From the NCBI GenBank assembly GCA_045637205.1, contig JAZTYY010000066.1, forward strand, positions 1-30,799: a stretch of DNA of 30,799 nucleotides, in the 5' to 3' direction. Shown in pieces: positions 14,860 to 22,170 of the stretch. The notes under the pieces are model-generated. The model saw only the letters and a list, made by a program, of their open reading frames with translations. It searched no databases and was not told the DNA's origin. Position 1 is the first letter of the stretch. Each line of letters begins with the position of its first letter. This stretch comes from RGIG4608 sp045637205. Its GTDB lineage: Bacteria > Bacillota > Clostridia > Oscillospirales > CAG-272. Position numbers and translations under genes: made by a program.

Positions 14860-16469
14860 AAAAAATCACCAAATTTATATCACTTGTCCTTCTTGCCACA
14901 ACAGTTTTGTGCTCGTTGGCACTCACGGGCTGCCACAAGAAGGTGTATATGGATTCATTTCGTGTTCCACCGGAATTTGATGCCTCCAAGCAATATGAAA
15001 TTACGTTTTGGGCAAAGAACGAAAACAACGAAAACCAAAGAAACGTTTATGCAAACGCAGTTGAGGAATTTGAAAAGCTCTACCCCAATATTAAGGTGAC
15101 ACTTAAAAACTTCACCGACTATAACGATATCTACAAGGACGTTATTACAAATATTTCAACAAACACCACACCAAACGTGTGCATAACATATCCCGACCAT
15201 ATAGCCACCTATATGGAGGGTGAAAATATCGTTGTCCCACTCGACACACTCATCAATGACGAAAAATACGGTCTTGGTGGTAGTGATTTGAGATTCGATT
15301 CACCAAGTGCTGACGAAATGATTCCTAAGTTTTTGAATGAGGGCAAGATAAACGGCATTCAATATGCCCTTCCCTTTATGCGTTCAACCGAGGTTTGCTA
15401 TGTAAATAAGGATTTGCTTGAATCCTTGGGATACGAGCTTCCTGAGGTTTTAACTTGGGATTTTGTTTGGGAGGTTAGTGAATACGCCCTCTCACTTGGT
15501 AAAGACAGCAATGGAAATTACGTTGCCAACGGTCAAAAGACACTTATCCCCTTTATCTACAAATCCACCGACAATATGATGATTTCAATGCTTAAGCAAC
15601 TTGAGGCGCCGTATTCCAACGATGGTGGTGAAGTGTTGATATTCAACGATACCACAAAAAAGCTTTTGTATGAAATTGGTGAGCACGCAAAAACAAAAGC
15701 TTTCTCAACCTTTAAAATTTCAAGCTATCCCGGTAACTTTTTGAATGCAGGTCAGTGCATTTTTGCAATAGACTCCACAGCGGGCTCCACTTGGATGGGC
15801 GCAGACGCTCCCTTGGTGGACATTCCTGACGACCAAAGAGTCGAATTTGAAACGGCAGTGCTGCCCATTCCCCAATTCGATACCGAAAACCCACAAATGA
15901 TTTCACAAGGCCCTTCCCTTTGTATCTTTAACAAAGAGGATAGTGGTGAGGTGCTTGCCTCATGGTTGTTCGCACAGTTCCTTCTTACAAACGAGGTGCA
16001 AATTGCTTATTCCCAAACTGAAGGCTACGTTCCCGTAACCTCAAAAGCACAAAACAGTGCTGAATATCAAGACTACCTCAATAGATCAGGTGAAGATAAC
16101 AACCTTTATTATGACGTAAAAATCAAGGCCTCAAAGCTCCTCATTGACAACACTGAAAACTCATTTACAACACCTGTTTTCAATGGCTCAACCTCCCTTC
16201 GTAATGCCGCAGGAGAGCTTGTGGAATTAACCGTAAGCTCAGCCACCAAAAATAGAGTTATTAACGATGAATTTATGAAGACCTTGTTCTCAAGAGTAAC
16301 GACTCTTCATAAGCTTGACCAAATACAAACGTCAACCTCCACTCAGAAAAAAGAATTTGATAAATTACCAACTGAATCAATAGTATTTATAGCTGGTTTT
16401 TGTGGTGTGTGGATTGGAATAGGCTCGTTTGCTTTTATAAGCCACATTGTAAAAAGAAAAAAGCAATAA
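14856..16469 (+). CDS. Extracellular solute-binding lipoprotein with C-terminal TM helix
   Basis: A 537-aa protein: lipoprotein signal with LALTGC (lipid Cys26), then a type-1 (MalE-like) binding fold with ITFWAKNENNENQRN, PNIKVTL and DFVWEVSEYAL. It should deliver a sugar to the two permeases upstream. Unusually, it ends with a hydrophobic stretch at about 507-530 followed by KRKKQ, a second membrane anchor that ordinary binding proteins lack, so the protein is probably tethered at both ends (inference). It is the last gene of the operon. Confidence 0.9.
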   Translation: MKKITKFISLVLLATTVLCSLALTGCHKKVYMDSFRVPPEFDASKQYEITFWAKNENNENQRNVYANAVEEFEKLYPNIKVTLKNFTDYNDIYKDVITNISTNTTPNVCITYPDHIATYMEGENIVVPLDTLINDEKYGLGGSDLRFDSPSADEMIPKFLNEGKINGIQYALPFMRSTEVCYVNKDLLESLGYELPEVLTWDFVWEVSEYALSLGKDSNGNYVANGQKTLIPFIYKSTDNMMISMLKQLEAPYSNDGGEVLIFNDTTKKLLYEIGEHAKTKAFSTFKISSYPGNFLNAGQCIFAIDSTAGSTWMGADAPLVDIPDDQRVEFETAVLPIPQFDTENPQMISQGPSLCIFNKEDSGEVLASWLFAQFLLTNEVQIAYSQTEGYVPVTSKAQNSAEYQDYLNRSGEDNNLYYDVKIKASKLLIDNTENSFTTPVFNGSTSLRNAAGELVELTVSSATKNRVINDEFMKTLFSRVTTLHKLDQIQTSTSTQKKEFDKLPTESIVFIAGFCGVWIGIGSFAFISHIVKRKKQ

Positions 16470-16473
16470 ATTG

Positions 16474-16501
16474 TTGACTTTTTTAAAAAAATGTGTATAA
16501 T
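16474..16501 (+). promoter_or_regulatory. Promoter of the 16545 lipoprotein
   Basis: TTGACT (16474-16479), 16-base spacer, TATAAT (16496-16501). It starts right after the binding-protein stop, with no terminator seen between. Confidence 0.75.
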
Positions 16502-16544
16502 ATATGATGATAAAAATTTATTTTCTATAAAGGAGAATACTAAA

Positions 16545-17285
16545 ATGAAAAAGATTATTTGTTTTGTGCTTCTTTGCACACTTGCATTCTGTCTTTTTGC
16601 TTGCATTGATACTCCAAATGAAACAACTACAAATGCTCCAGAACAGCCCTCTACTCCCGAAGTTACAGTAATGTCTTGGGAAGAATACGTTGCTGCTGAA
16701 GTTGGCTCAAAGGTTGTTATCGAAGCATACGTTCAGGGTCATCAATCTTGGTGGGATAACAAAATCTCCGTTTACGCTCAGGATGAAAACGGTGGTTACT
16801 TCCTTTATGACTTCCCTTGCTCACAGGAAACAGCTGAACAGCTTGTTCCCGGCACAAAGATTCGCGTTTTCGGCTACAAGGCTGCTTGGGCCGGCGAATT
16901 GGAACTCGTAACTGACGAAATGGATCCCGATTACGCAAAGATTGAAATCGTTGAAGGTCAGCACGTTGCTACTCCTATCGACGTAACATCAAAGCTTGGT
17001 ACAGAAGAACTCGTTAATTATCAGAATATGCTCGTTGAATTCAAGGGTCTCACTTTCAAATCTCTTGAATACAAAAACGGCGCACCCGGTGACGATATCT
17101 ACGTAACATTCGACTACAATGGTGGTGAATATTCTTTCTGTGTTGAAAGATACCTCACAGGTCCTGAAACAGACCTTTACACACTTGTTGGTACACTTGA
17201 AGAAGGTGACGTAGTTGACGTTGTTGGTTTTGCTTACTGGTACAACGGTATCAACACACACATCACAAGTATAGTAGTTAAATAA
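16545..17285 (+). CDS. Lipoprotein with OB-fold-like beta domains
   Basis: A 246-aa protein with lipobox LFAC (Cys20), a Thr/Pro/Asn spacer, then beta-rich sequence in two similar blocks: GSKVVIEAYVQGHQSWW...ISVYAQDENGGYFLYDF with TKIRVFGYKA, and a later one with EEGDVVDVVGFAYWYNG. The pattern (strand, then 'Y.QD..GGYFLY') resembles extracytoplasmic OB-fold modules found on secreted proteins. The assignment is tentative. ATG 16545 is chosen from AGGAG at 16531-16535 and the lipobox. Codon use is as biased as the SDR at 7014, so high expression is likely. It lies directly behind the ABC operon but has its own promoter and terminator. Confidence 0.75.
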   Translation: MKKIICFVLLCTLAFCLFACIDTPNETTTNAPEQPSTPEVTVMSWEEYVAAEVGSKVVIEAYVQGHQSWWDNKISVYAQDENGGYFLYDFPCSQETAEQLVPGTKIRVFGYKAAWAGELELVTDEMDPDYAKIEIVEGQHVATPIDVTSKLGTEELVNYQNMLVEFKGLTFKSLEYKNGAPGDDIYVTFDYNGGEYSFCVERYLTGPETDLYTLVGTLEEGDVVDVVGFAYWYNGINTHITSIVVK

Positions 17286-17296
17286 TTTAACAAATA

Positions 17297-17325
17297 AAAA
17301 ACCGCGAGTTAAACTCGCGGTTTTT
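17297..17325. terminator. Bidirectional terminator
   Basis: 13-bp stem (17297-17309 with 17313-17325), A run left and T run right, between the lipoprotein (+) and the ECF S component (-). Confidence 0.9.
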
Positions 17326-17330
17326 TATTT

Positions 17331-17921
17331 TTATTTCTTTTTGCGCATATTTAATACTCTAACTATAACGGGTGCCAAAACAACACACATAATAATTTCG
17401 AACAAGAAGTTTCCAAGTGCCAATGCAACGAAAACTCCAAAGCCCGATTCACTTATGCCAACTGCTGAAGCAATTTGATCTGCCGCAGGCATAAAGAAGA
17501 GCGCTGAGCCAAGAAGAAACACACCCGTGTTAACTACAGGGCAGGACAATGCTGCAGCATATGTTGCAACCGTCTTGTTTTTCTTTTCCAAAAGCTCATA
17601 AATAAATCCTGAGAAGTGGCCACAGGCCATCCCCTTACATAAAACTGTAATAATTGTTCCGGGAACGCTAAATGCAAAGAACAAGTTTGCACCACCCGTA
17701 AGAAATACTACAATTGCGAATACAAATCCAAGCCATGCGCCAACGCCCGAGCCACACATTGCTGTTCCAATAATAATGGGAACAAGTGCAACCGCCGTTG
17801 AAAATGGGCCAAAGAAAGTTGTAGCAGTTCCTAAATACTGAAACACCACTACAAGTGCAGTCATCAAAGCCGCAAGCACCAAGGTCTCGGTTGACATTCG
17901 TCTTTTTGCTTTTAATTGCAT
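17331..17921 (-). CDS. ECF transporter S component, probably for pantothenate
   Basis: A 196-aa protein with about six TM segments, short basic N-terminus MQLKAKRRMST, LVLAALMTALVVVFQYLG, and GAWLGFVFAIVVF. This is the layout of energy-coupling-factor S components, which bind a vitamin and dock on a shared EcfT-EcfA module encoded elsewhere. It is 90 bases downstream of coaX on the same strand, so pantothenate (PanT-like) is the likely substrate (inference from context, not from binding residues). RBS AAGGAGG is strong; a weak internal promoter may lie at 17967-17996. Confidence 0.8.
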   Translation of the reverse strand: MQLKAKRRMSTETLVLAALMTALVVVFQYLGTATTFFGPFSTAVALVPIIIGTAMCGSGVGAWLGFVFAIVVFLTGGANLFFAFSVPGTIITVLCKGMACGHFSGFIYELLEKKNKTVATYAAALSCPVVNTGVFLLGSALFFMPAADQIASAVGISESGFGVFVALALGNFLFEIIMCVVLAPVIVRVLNMRKKK

Positions 17922-17966
17922 AAAAATCCTCCTTGCTGTCGTCCATAAAGGTACAACGCTAAAAAA

Positions 17967-17996
17967 TTTATATCAACTTCAAAAAGAAGCTTTCAA
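17967..17996 (-). promoter_or_regulatory. Possible internal promoter before the ECF S gene
   Basis: Minus-strand TTGAAA (17991-17996), 18-base spacer, TATAAA (17967-17972). Only a moderate match; the gene may instead be read through from coaX. Confidence 0.35.
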
Positions 17997-18011
17997 CGAA
18001 TATATTAAGTT

Positions 18012-18776
18012 TTATTTGTTTTTCCAATATATCAAATTAAGTCCCTTGAGGACAAGATATTCATCAAGTATCATTTTGTGGTTGCAATAAGGAATAATTG
18101 CAGGGGCATAACCACCTGTAACAATAACGGGCAATTCCTCACCAATTTCAGCATTAATGCGATCAATCATTCCGTCAATCATGCTTGCATTACCAAAGAT
18201 AATGCCGGATTTCATACAGTCAACTGTATTTTTACCAATTACTGTAGGAGGTGCTTCAAGGCTAACCTGTGGGAGCTGTGCTGTGCCACTTGAGAGCGCA
18301 TTGAGTCCCATCATAACACCTGGAATAATAGAAACACCAATAAACGCACCGTTCTTGTTGGTTGCAATCATCTTTGTTGCAGTGCCAATGTCAATAATCA
18401 ATGCAGGTGAAGAATAGAAGGTGTTGGCAGCAACGCAAGAGCAAATCAAGTCAGCGCCGACGGATGAGGGAGAATCGCAAAGAATACCGATTCCCGTTTT
18501 AATTCCCGGACAAACCATAAGTGCATCAACGTCATATACCAAGCGAAGCGCACTTTTCATAACTGAATTAAGTGCAGGAACAACACTTGAAATAATAGCA
18601 CCGTCAACGTTTTCCTTATGCACGCTGTGAAGTGCAAGGATATTCATAATCTTGCTTGCATATTCATCCTCGGTCTTTGTAACGTCAGTTGAAAGACGTC
18701 CAACGAATTTAAGCTCATCACCCTCAAAACCGCCAAGAGCAATGCTTGTGTTACCAATATCAATAGCTAAAATCAT
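18012..18776 (-). CDS. coaX: Type III pantothenate kinase
   Basis: A 254-aa ASKHA-fold kinase that phosphorylates pantothenate in the first step of coenzyme A synthesis. Visible motifs are the phosphate-binding DIGNTSIALGG at the N-terminus, SVGADLICS (family GADR region; here Leu replaces the usual Arg), IDIGTATK, and VTGGYAP near the C-terminus. Length is typical. AAGGAG lies before the ATG, and a consensus promoter is at 18809-18837. It precedes the ECF S gene, giving a likely salvage unit of uptake plus phosphorylation. Confidence 0.95.
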   Translation of the reverse strand: MILAIDIGNTSIALGGFEGDELKFVGRLSTDVTKTEDEYASKIMNILALHSVHKENVDGAIISSVVPALNSVMKSALRLVYDVDALMVCPGIKTGIGILCDSPSSVGADLICSCVAANTFYSSPALIIDIGTATKMIATNKNGAFIGVSIIPGVMMGLNALSSGTAQLPQVSLEAPPTVIGKNTVDCMKSGIIFGNASMIDGMIDRINAEIGEELPVIVTGGYAPAIIPYCNHKMILDEYLVLKGLNLIYWKNK

Positions 18777-18808
18777 GAAAAATCTCCTTTCGCGTTTTCC
18801 AATTTTGA

Positions 18809-18837
18809 ATTATAGCACAAACTTTTATACTTGTCAA
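18809..18837 (-). promoter_or_regulatory. coaX promoter
   Basis: Minus-strand TTGACA (18832-18837), 17-base spacer, TATAAT (18809-18814). Confidence 0.85.
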
Positions 18838-18866
18838 TGTTTTGATTTCAAATTTTGGTTTACGAG

Positions 18867-18910
18867 CCCCACCCCGAAGTACAAATCCCCAAATTAACCC
18901 CATACCCCCC
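18867..18910 (-). other. G-tract cluster (possible G-quadruplex)
   Basis: Five C4 or longer tracts on the plus strand (18867-18870, 18872-18875, 18887-18890, 18898-18901, 18905-18910), i.e. G tracts on the minus strand, with gaps of 1, 11, 7 and 3 bases. It lies between the divergent coaX and holA promoters and stands out in AT-rich intergenic DNA. Confidence 0.5.
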
Positions 18911-18939
18911 TTGCAAACCTGATTGCTTTGTGTTATAAT
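18911..18939 (+). promoter_or_regulatory. holA promoter
   Basis: TTGCAA (18911-18916), 17-base spacer, extended TGT-TATAAT (-10 at 18934-18939). Its -35 box is immediately next to the last C tract. Confidence 0.75.
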
Positions 18940-18962
18940 GTTATAAAAGAGAGGTGAGAATA

Positions 18963-20009
18963 GTGGACATTATCTCCAATTTGGACTTTACAAAAAAAAT
19001 TAAAGAAAATCCCGACGGTAATTACCTTTTTTACGGTGAGGAGGACTACCTTAAAGCTCATGCAATAAAATCCTTAAAGGAAGCTATGGGAATTGATGAA
19101 ACACTCGAAATTTTCAATTTCATTCAAATGGATGTGCTCGACTATTCCGCCGATAAATTGATCGATACCCTCTCAATGCCACCAATGATGGCTGAGCGCA
19201 AGCTCGTGGTTCTTAATGGCCTTAATATCAAAAAAATGTCCAACAAGCAAAACATCAGTGAATATAACGATTTTCTTGATGCACTTGCTCACCTTGAAGA
19301 ATTTGATTATAATAATTTTGTTCTCGTTCTTCCCTTTGGAAATATAACCGAGGATTTGCCAAAAAAAGCTCCCACGGGTGCACTAAAGGACCTTTCAGAA
19401 CGTCTTTTGCCCGTAAAATTCGAAGCACCGACAAATCAAAAGCTTGCGCTTTGGGCTCTTCGTCACTTTGAACATCAAGGAATCAAGGCAACGCAAAACG
19501 ATTGCACCTTTCTTGTTGATTACTCCTCAAAGGACATGTTCACCCTCTCAAACGAAATTGAAAAGCTTGCTCTTTACGCGCGCTCACAGGGACGCGACCA
19601 CATTGTTCGCGACGATATTCCCCTTGTTTGCTCAGCTGAAATGGAATACGGTGTTTTTGAATTTTCAAATGCAATTTTGGACGGCAGAAAAAACGATGCC
19701 CTTTCAATCCTTTCGGTTATGAAATTTAAACAAATTGAGCCACTTATGATAATGGGTGAGTTGTCGGGAATCTTTTCTGACTTGCTCAAAATAAAAATAA
19801 TGCTTATGTCAGGCAAAAACAATCAGCAAATAGCAAGTGAAACAGGAATCAATATCCACAAAATCGGCTTGTATTCCACAAGCGCAAATCGAATGGAGCT
19901 TGAGCGATTGCAAAAAACCGTAGCTCTTGCGCGCGAGGCGGATATTGCTATGAAATACCGTTTTGATTCAGGATATCTCCACATTGAAAAATTAATTTGC
20001 TCACTTTAA
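18963..20009 (+). CDS. holA: DNA polymerase III subunit delta
   Basis: A 348-aa clamp-loader subunit that opens the sliding clamp. N-terminal NYLFYGEEDYLKAHAIKSL is the typical start of delta domain I, followed by MMAERKLVVLNG, NFVLVLP, the linker LSERLLPVKFEAP, TLSNEIEKLALY in domain II/III, and a C-terminal helical bundle with KFKQIEPLMIMGELSGIFSDLLKIK. GTG 18963 is chosen because GAGGTGA (18951-18957) then acts as its RBS; an in-frame GTG at 18954 would overlap that site. Single-gene unit with its own promoter and terminator. Confidence 0.92.
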   Translation: MDIISNLDFTKKIKENPDGNYLFYGEEDYLKAHAIKSLKEAMGIDETLEIFNFIQMDVLDYSADKLIDTLSMPPMMAERKLVVLNGLNIKKMSNKQNISEYNDFLDALAHLEEFDYNNFVLVLPFGNITEDLPKKAPTGALKDLSERLLPVKFEAPTNQKLALWALRHFEHQGIKATQNDCTFLVDYSSKDMFTLSNEIEKLALYARSQGRDHIVRDDIPLVCSAEMEYGVFEFSNAILDGRKNDALSILSVMKFKQIEPLMIMGELSGIFSDLLKIKIMLMSGKNNQQIASETGINIHKIGLYSTSANRMELERLQKTVALAREADIAMKYRFDSGYLHIEKLICSL

Positions 20010-20012
20010 TAG

Positions 20013-20044
20013 AAAAAACAGCAGGATTATTCCTGCTGTTTTTT
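20013..20044. terminator. Bidirectional terminator
   Basis: 14-bp stem (20013-20026 with 20031-20044), loop TTAT, serving holA (+) and the protease gene (-). Confidence 0.9.
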
Positions 20045-20046
20045 AT

Positions 20047-21021
20047 TTAATAAACGAATATATCCAAAAATTCTTCGACCTTTTCAATAGGTATCGTACA
20101 ACCGTAGGACCCATTATTGTAGCCTGCAAAATTGATGCCCACAAGTCTGCCACTTGTGTCAATCAATGCTCCACCGCTTGAACCGTGGTCAATTGGCGCA
20201 TCGTGAACAATAATATCAAAGGATACCTGCTGCAAAGAGGAATCGTCCCCTGCATTAATCTTGTCGTATTGAAGCACCTTGCCATAGCTTATAGCATTTT
20301 GAAGCCCACGAGGTGCTCCAAGAGTAGCTACGTAGTCATTCTTCTTTGGATTTGAACCAAAGGAAATCTCTTGAAGTGAGTCTTCATATACCACAGAATA
20401 TTTAAAGCAAATAAGTGCAAGATCATAATCAACACTTGTTGCCGCCTGTGAATTTTTAACGTATATTTGTGCTACGTGCCTTTCACCCCAAGGGTCCTCA
20501 ACAGTAAAGCTTTGCTTAGCATATCCCTCGGCCTTTTCAACAACGTGATAGTTGGTCAATACATAGCAGTATCCACCTGAAATATCAATAACAACACCCG
20601 AGCCCTGAGAAATACCAACGGTTGTTTCAACCGTGCTTCCAGGCGCGGTGTTATAGCATTTGTTTTCTATCATAACAATGCTTTTAAGCGTTTCGCTAGT
20701 AATCATATTAGTAAAAGCAACTGCATCCAGGGCAAATTCAGCCTGCAATTTAAGATTGCCCGTTACCACATTTGAAAAATCAAATCTTTTAGTGGAAAGA
20801 AGTGTGTCACTTGTCCAACCAACGAATATCTCATTATTTCTTTTAGGATCAGCAGGGGGATTAATAGTATTTCCTACCATAACTATTTTTTTATCATAAA
20901 GCTCATCACCAACATAGAATTCAACCGTGCAGGTTTTCCATTCTTCAGGCAAAAGTGAGCAGCTGCTCATCAGCGTGAGAAGCGTCACCAATATAACAAA
21001 TACAGATACTATTCTTTTCAT
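20047..21021 (-). CDS. Trypsin-like serine protease lipoprotein with InlB-type repeat
   Basis: A 324-aa predicted lipoprotein (signal to Cys21, LMSSC). Residues about 32-96 form a Listeria-Bacteroides (Flg_new/InlB B-type) repeat: FYVGDELYDKKIVMVGN, ending in FVGWTSD. Residues about 112-320 form a trypsin-like domain of the DegP/HtrA kind: His159 in TNYHVV, Asp200 in DYDLALI, and Ser282 in DHGSSGGALID. No PDZ domain follows. Start 21021 gives the cleaner signal; an ATG at 21033 is also possible. It follows dusB by a few bases and is probably co-transcribed, an odd pairing. Confidence 0.88.
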   Translation of the reverse strand: MKRIVSVFVILVTLLTLMSSCSLLPEEWKTCTVEFYVGDELYDKKIVMVGNTINPPADPKRNNEIFVGWTSDTLLSTKRFDFSNVVTGNLKLQAEFALDAVAFTNMITSETLKSIVMIENKCYNTAPGSTVETTVGISQGSGVVIDISGGYCYVLTNYHVVEKAEGYAKQSFTVEDPWGERHVAQIYVKNSQAATSVDYDLALICFKYSVVYEDSLQEISFGSNPKKNDYVATLGAPRGLQNAISYGKVLQYDKINAGDDSSLQQVSFDIIVHDAPIDHGSSGGALIDTSGRLVGINFAGYNNGSYGCTIPIEKVEEFLDIFVY

Positions 21022-21037
21022 AAATTTCACCATATAA

Positions 21038-22054
21038 TTAATCTTCCTTCAAAGTCAATAAAATTTCGGTTAAGGACTTTAAATCCTCAGCACAGTTTAT
21101 GCGATTTCTAAGCTCAGCTGCACCTCGAATACCCTTCATATACCAGCCAAGATGCTTTCTACTCTCTGCAATTCCTGCGCGTTCACCCTTGTCGTCAATC
21201 ATCATTTTAAGATGGGCAAGTGCTGTATCAACGATTTCATTAACCGATATTTCTCTAAGCTCCCTACCCTCAAAAAGATTTATTACGTTTTCAAATATCC
21301 AAGGATTTCCAAGTGCGCCACGCCCTATCATAACGCCGTCACATCCCGTTTCATTAATCATTCTTTGCGCATCGTTTGGCACAAATATATCTCCATTACC
21401 AACAACGGGAATATCAATTGCCTCTTTTACTCTTGCAATTTGCGTCCAATCGGCATAGGGGGCATATTGCTGCTCGCGTGTTCTTCCGTGAACACAAATA
21501 AGCGCCGCTCCCGATGCTTCAAGGCGCTTTGCCATTTCAACGGCATTGATAGAATTTGCATCCCACCCAGTTCTAATTTTAACTGTTACAGGTAAATCAA
21601 CTGCCTTAACAACCGCTTCAACTATTTCACCTGCAAGCTTGGGGTTTTTAAGAAGAGCCGAGCCCTCACCGTTTGAAACCACCTTGTGAACGGGGCACCC
21701 CATGTTTATGTCAACTGCAGTTGGAGTAAATTTGCTGGTCGTTCCTCTGTAAGAATTTTCAGCAATCATTCTTGCCGCCTCAGCCATATATTCAGGCTCG
21801 CAACCAAAAATTTGAACAGCCATTGGCAATTCCCCATCTCCAATTGCGGCAAGGGGAGCAGTTTTAGAAGGAGAAGCAGTTAAGCTCTTCTTTATTTTTT
21901 GTTCATAGCAAAGTGCCTTTGCACAAACCATTTCAGAAACCAAATATTCAGCCCCGAATGAACGGCACACTGTTCTAAACGCGTGGTCGGTAGCACCTGC
22001 CATGGGCGCTAACATTATTCCATGCTTTATTTCAGCATTACCAATTTTGAGCAT
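21038..22054 (-). CDS. dusB: tRNA-dihydrouridine synthase DusB
   Basis: A 338-aa FMN enzyme that reduces uridine to dihydrouridine in the D-loop of tRNA. The TIM-barrel start GIMLAPMAGATDHAFR, the catalytic Cys in INMGCPVHKV, VTVKIRTGWD, CVHGRTREQQY, and VVGNGDIFVPNDA with IGRGALGNPWIF are all present. Length is normal. RBS AAGGAGG. Promoter at 22084-22112. First gene of a unit with the protease lipoprotein. Confidence 0.96.
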   Translation of the reverse strand: MLKIGNAEIKHGIMLAPMAGATDHAFRTVCRSFGAEYLVSEMVCAKALCYEQKIKKSLTASPSKTAPLAAIGDGELPMAVQIFGCEPEYMAEAARMIAENSYRGTTSKFTPTAVDINMGCPVHKVVSNGEGSALLKNPKLAGEIVEAVVKAVDLPVTVKIRTGWDANSINAVEMAKRLEASGAALICVHGRTREQQYAPYADWTQIARVKEAIDIPVVGNGDIFVPNDAQRMINETGCDGVMIGRGALGNPWIFENVINLFEGRELREISVNEIVDTALAHLKMMIDDKGERAGIAESRKHLGWYMKGIRGAAELRNRINCAEDLKSLTEILLTLKED

Positions 22055-22083
22055 AACCTTCCTCCTTTCAATAATTTATAATT

Positions 22084-22112
22084 ATTTTACCACAACTTCC
22101 TCTCTCCGTCAA
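22084..22112 (-). promoter_or_regulatory. dusB promoter
   Basis: Minus-strand TTGACG (22107-22112), 17-base spacer, TAAAAT (22084-22089). Confidence 0.65.
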
Positions 22113-22136
22113 CTTATATTTCCTCTTTTTTATTCA

Positions 22137-22142
22137 TATAAT
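22137..22142 (+). promoter_or_regulatory. Possible -10 box of the P-type ATPase gene
   Basis: TATAAT 29 bases before the ATG; no good -35 at the expected spacing. Confidence 0.4.
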
Positions 22143-22170
22143 TTAATAAAAATATCATCTGGAGGATAAA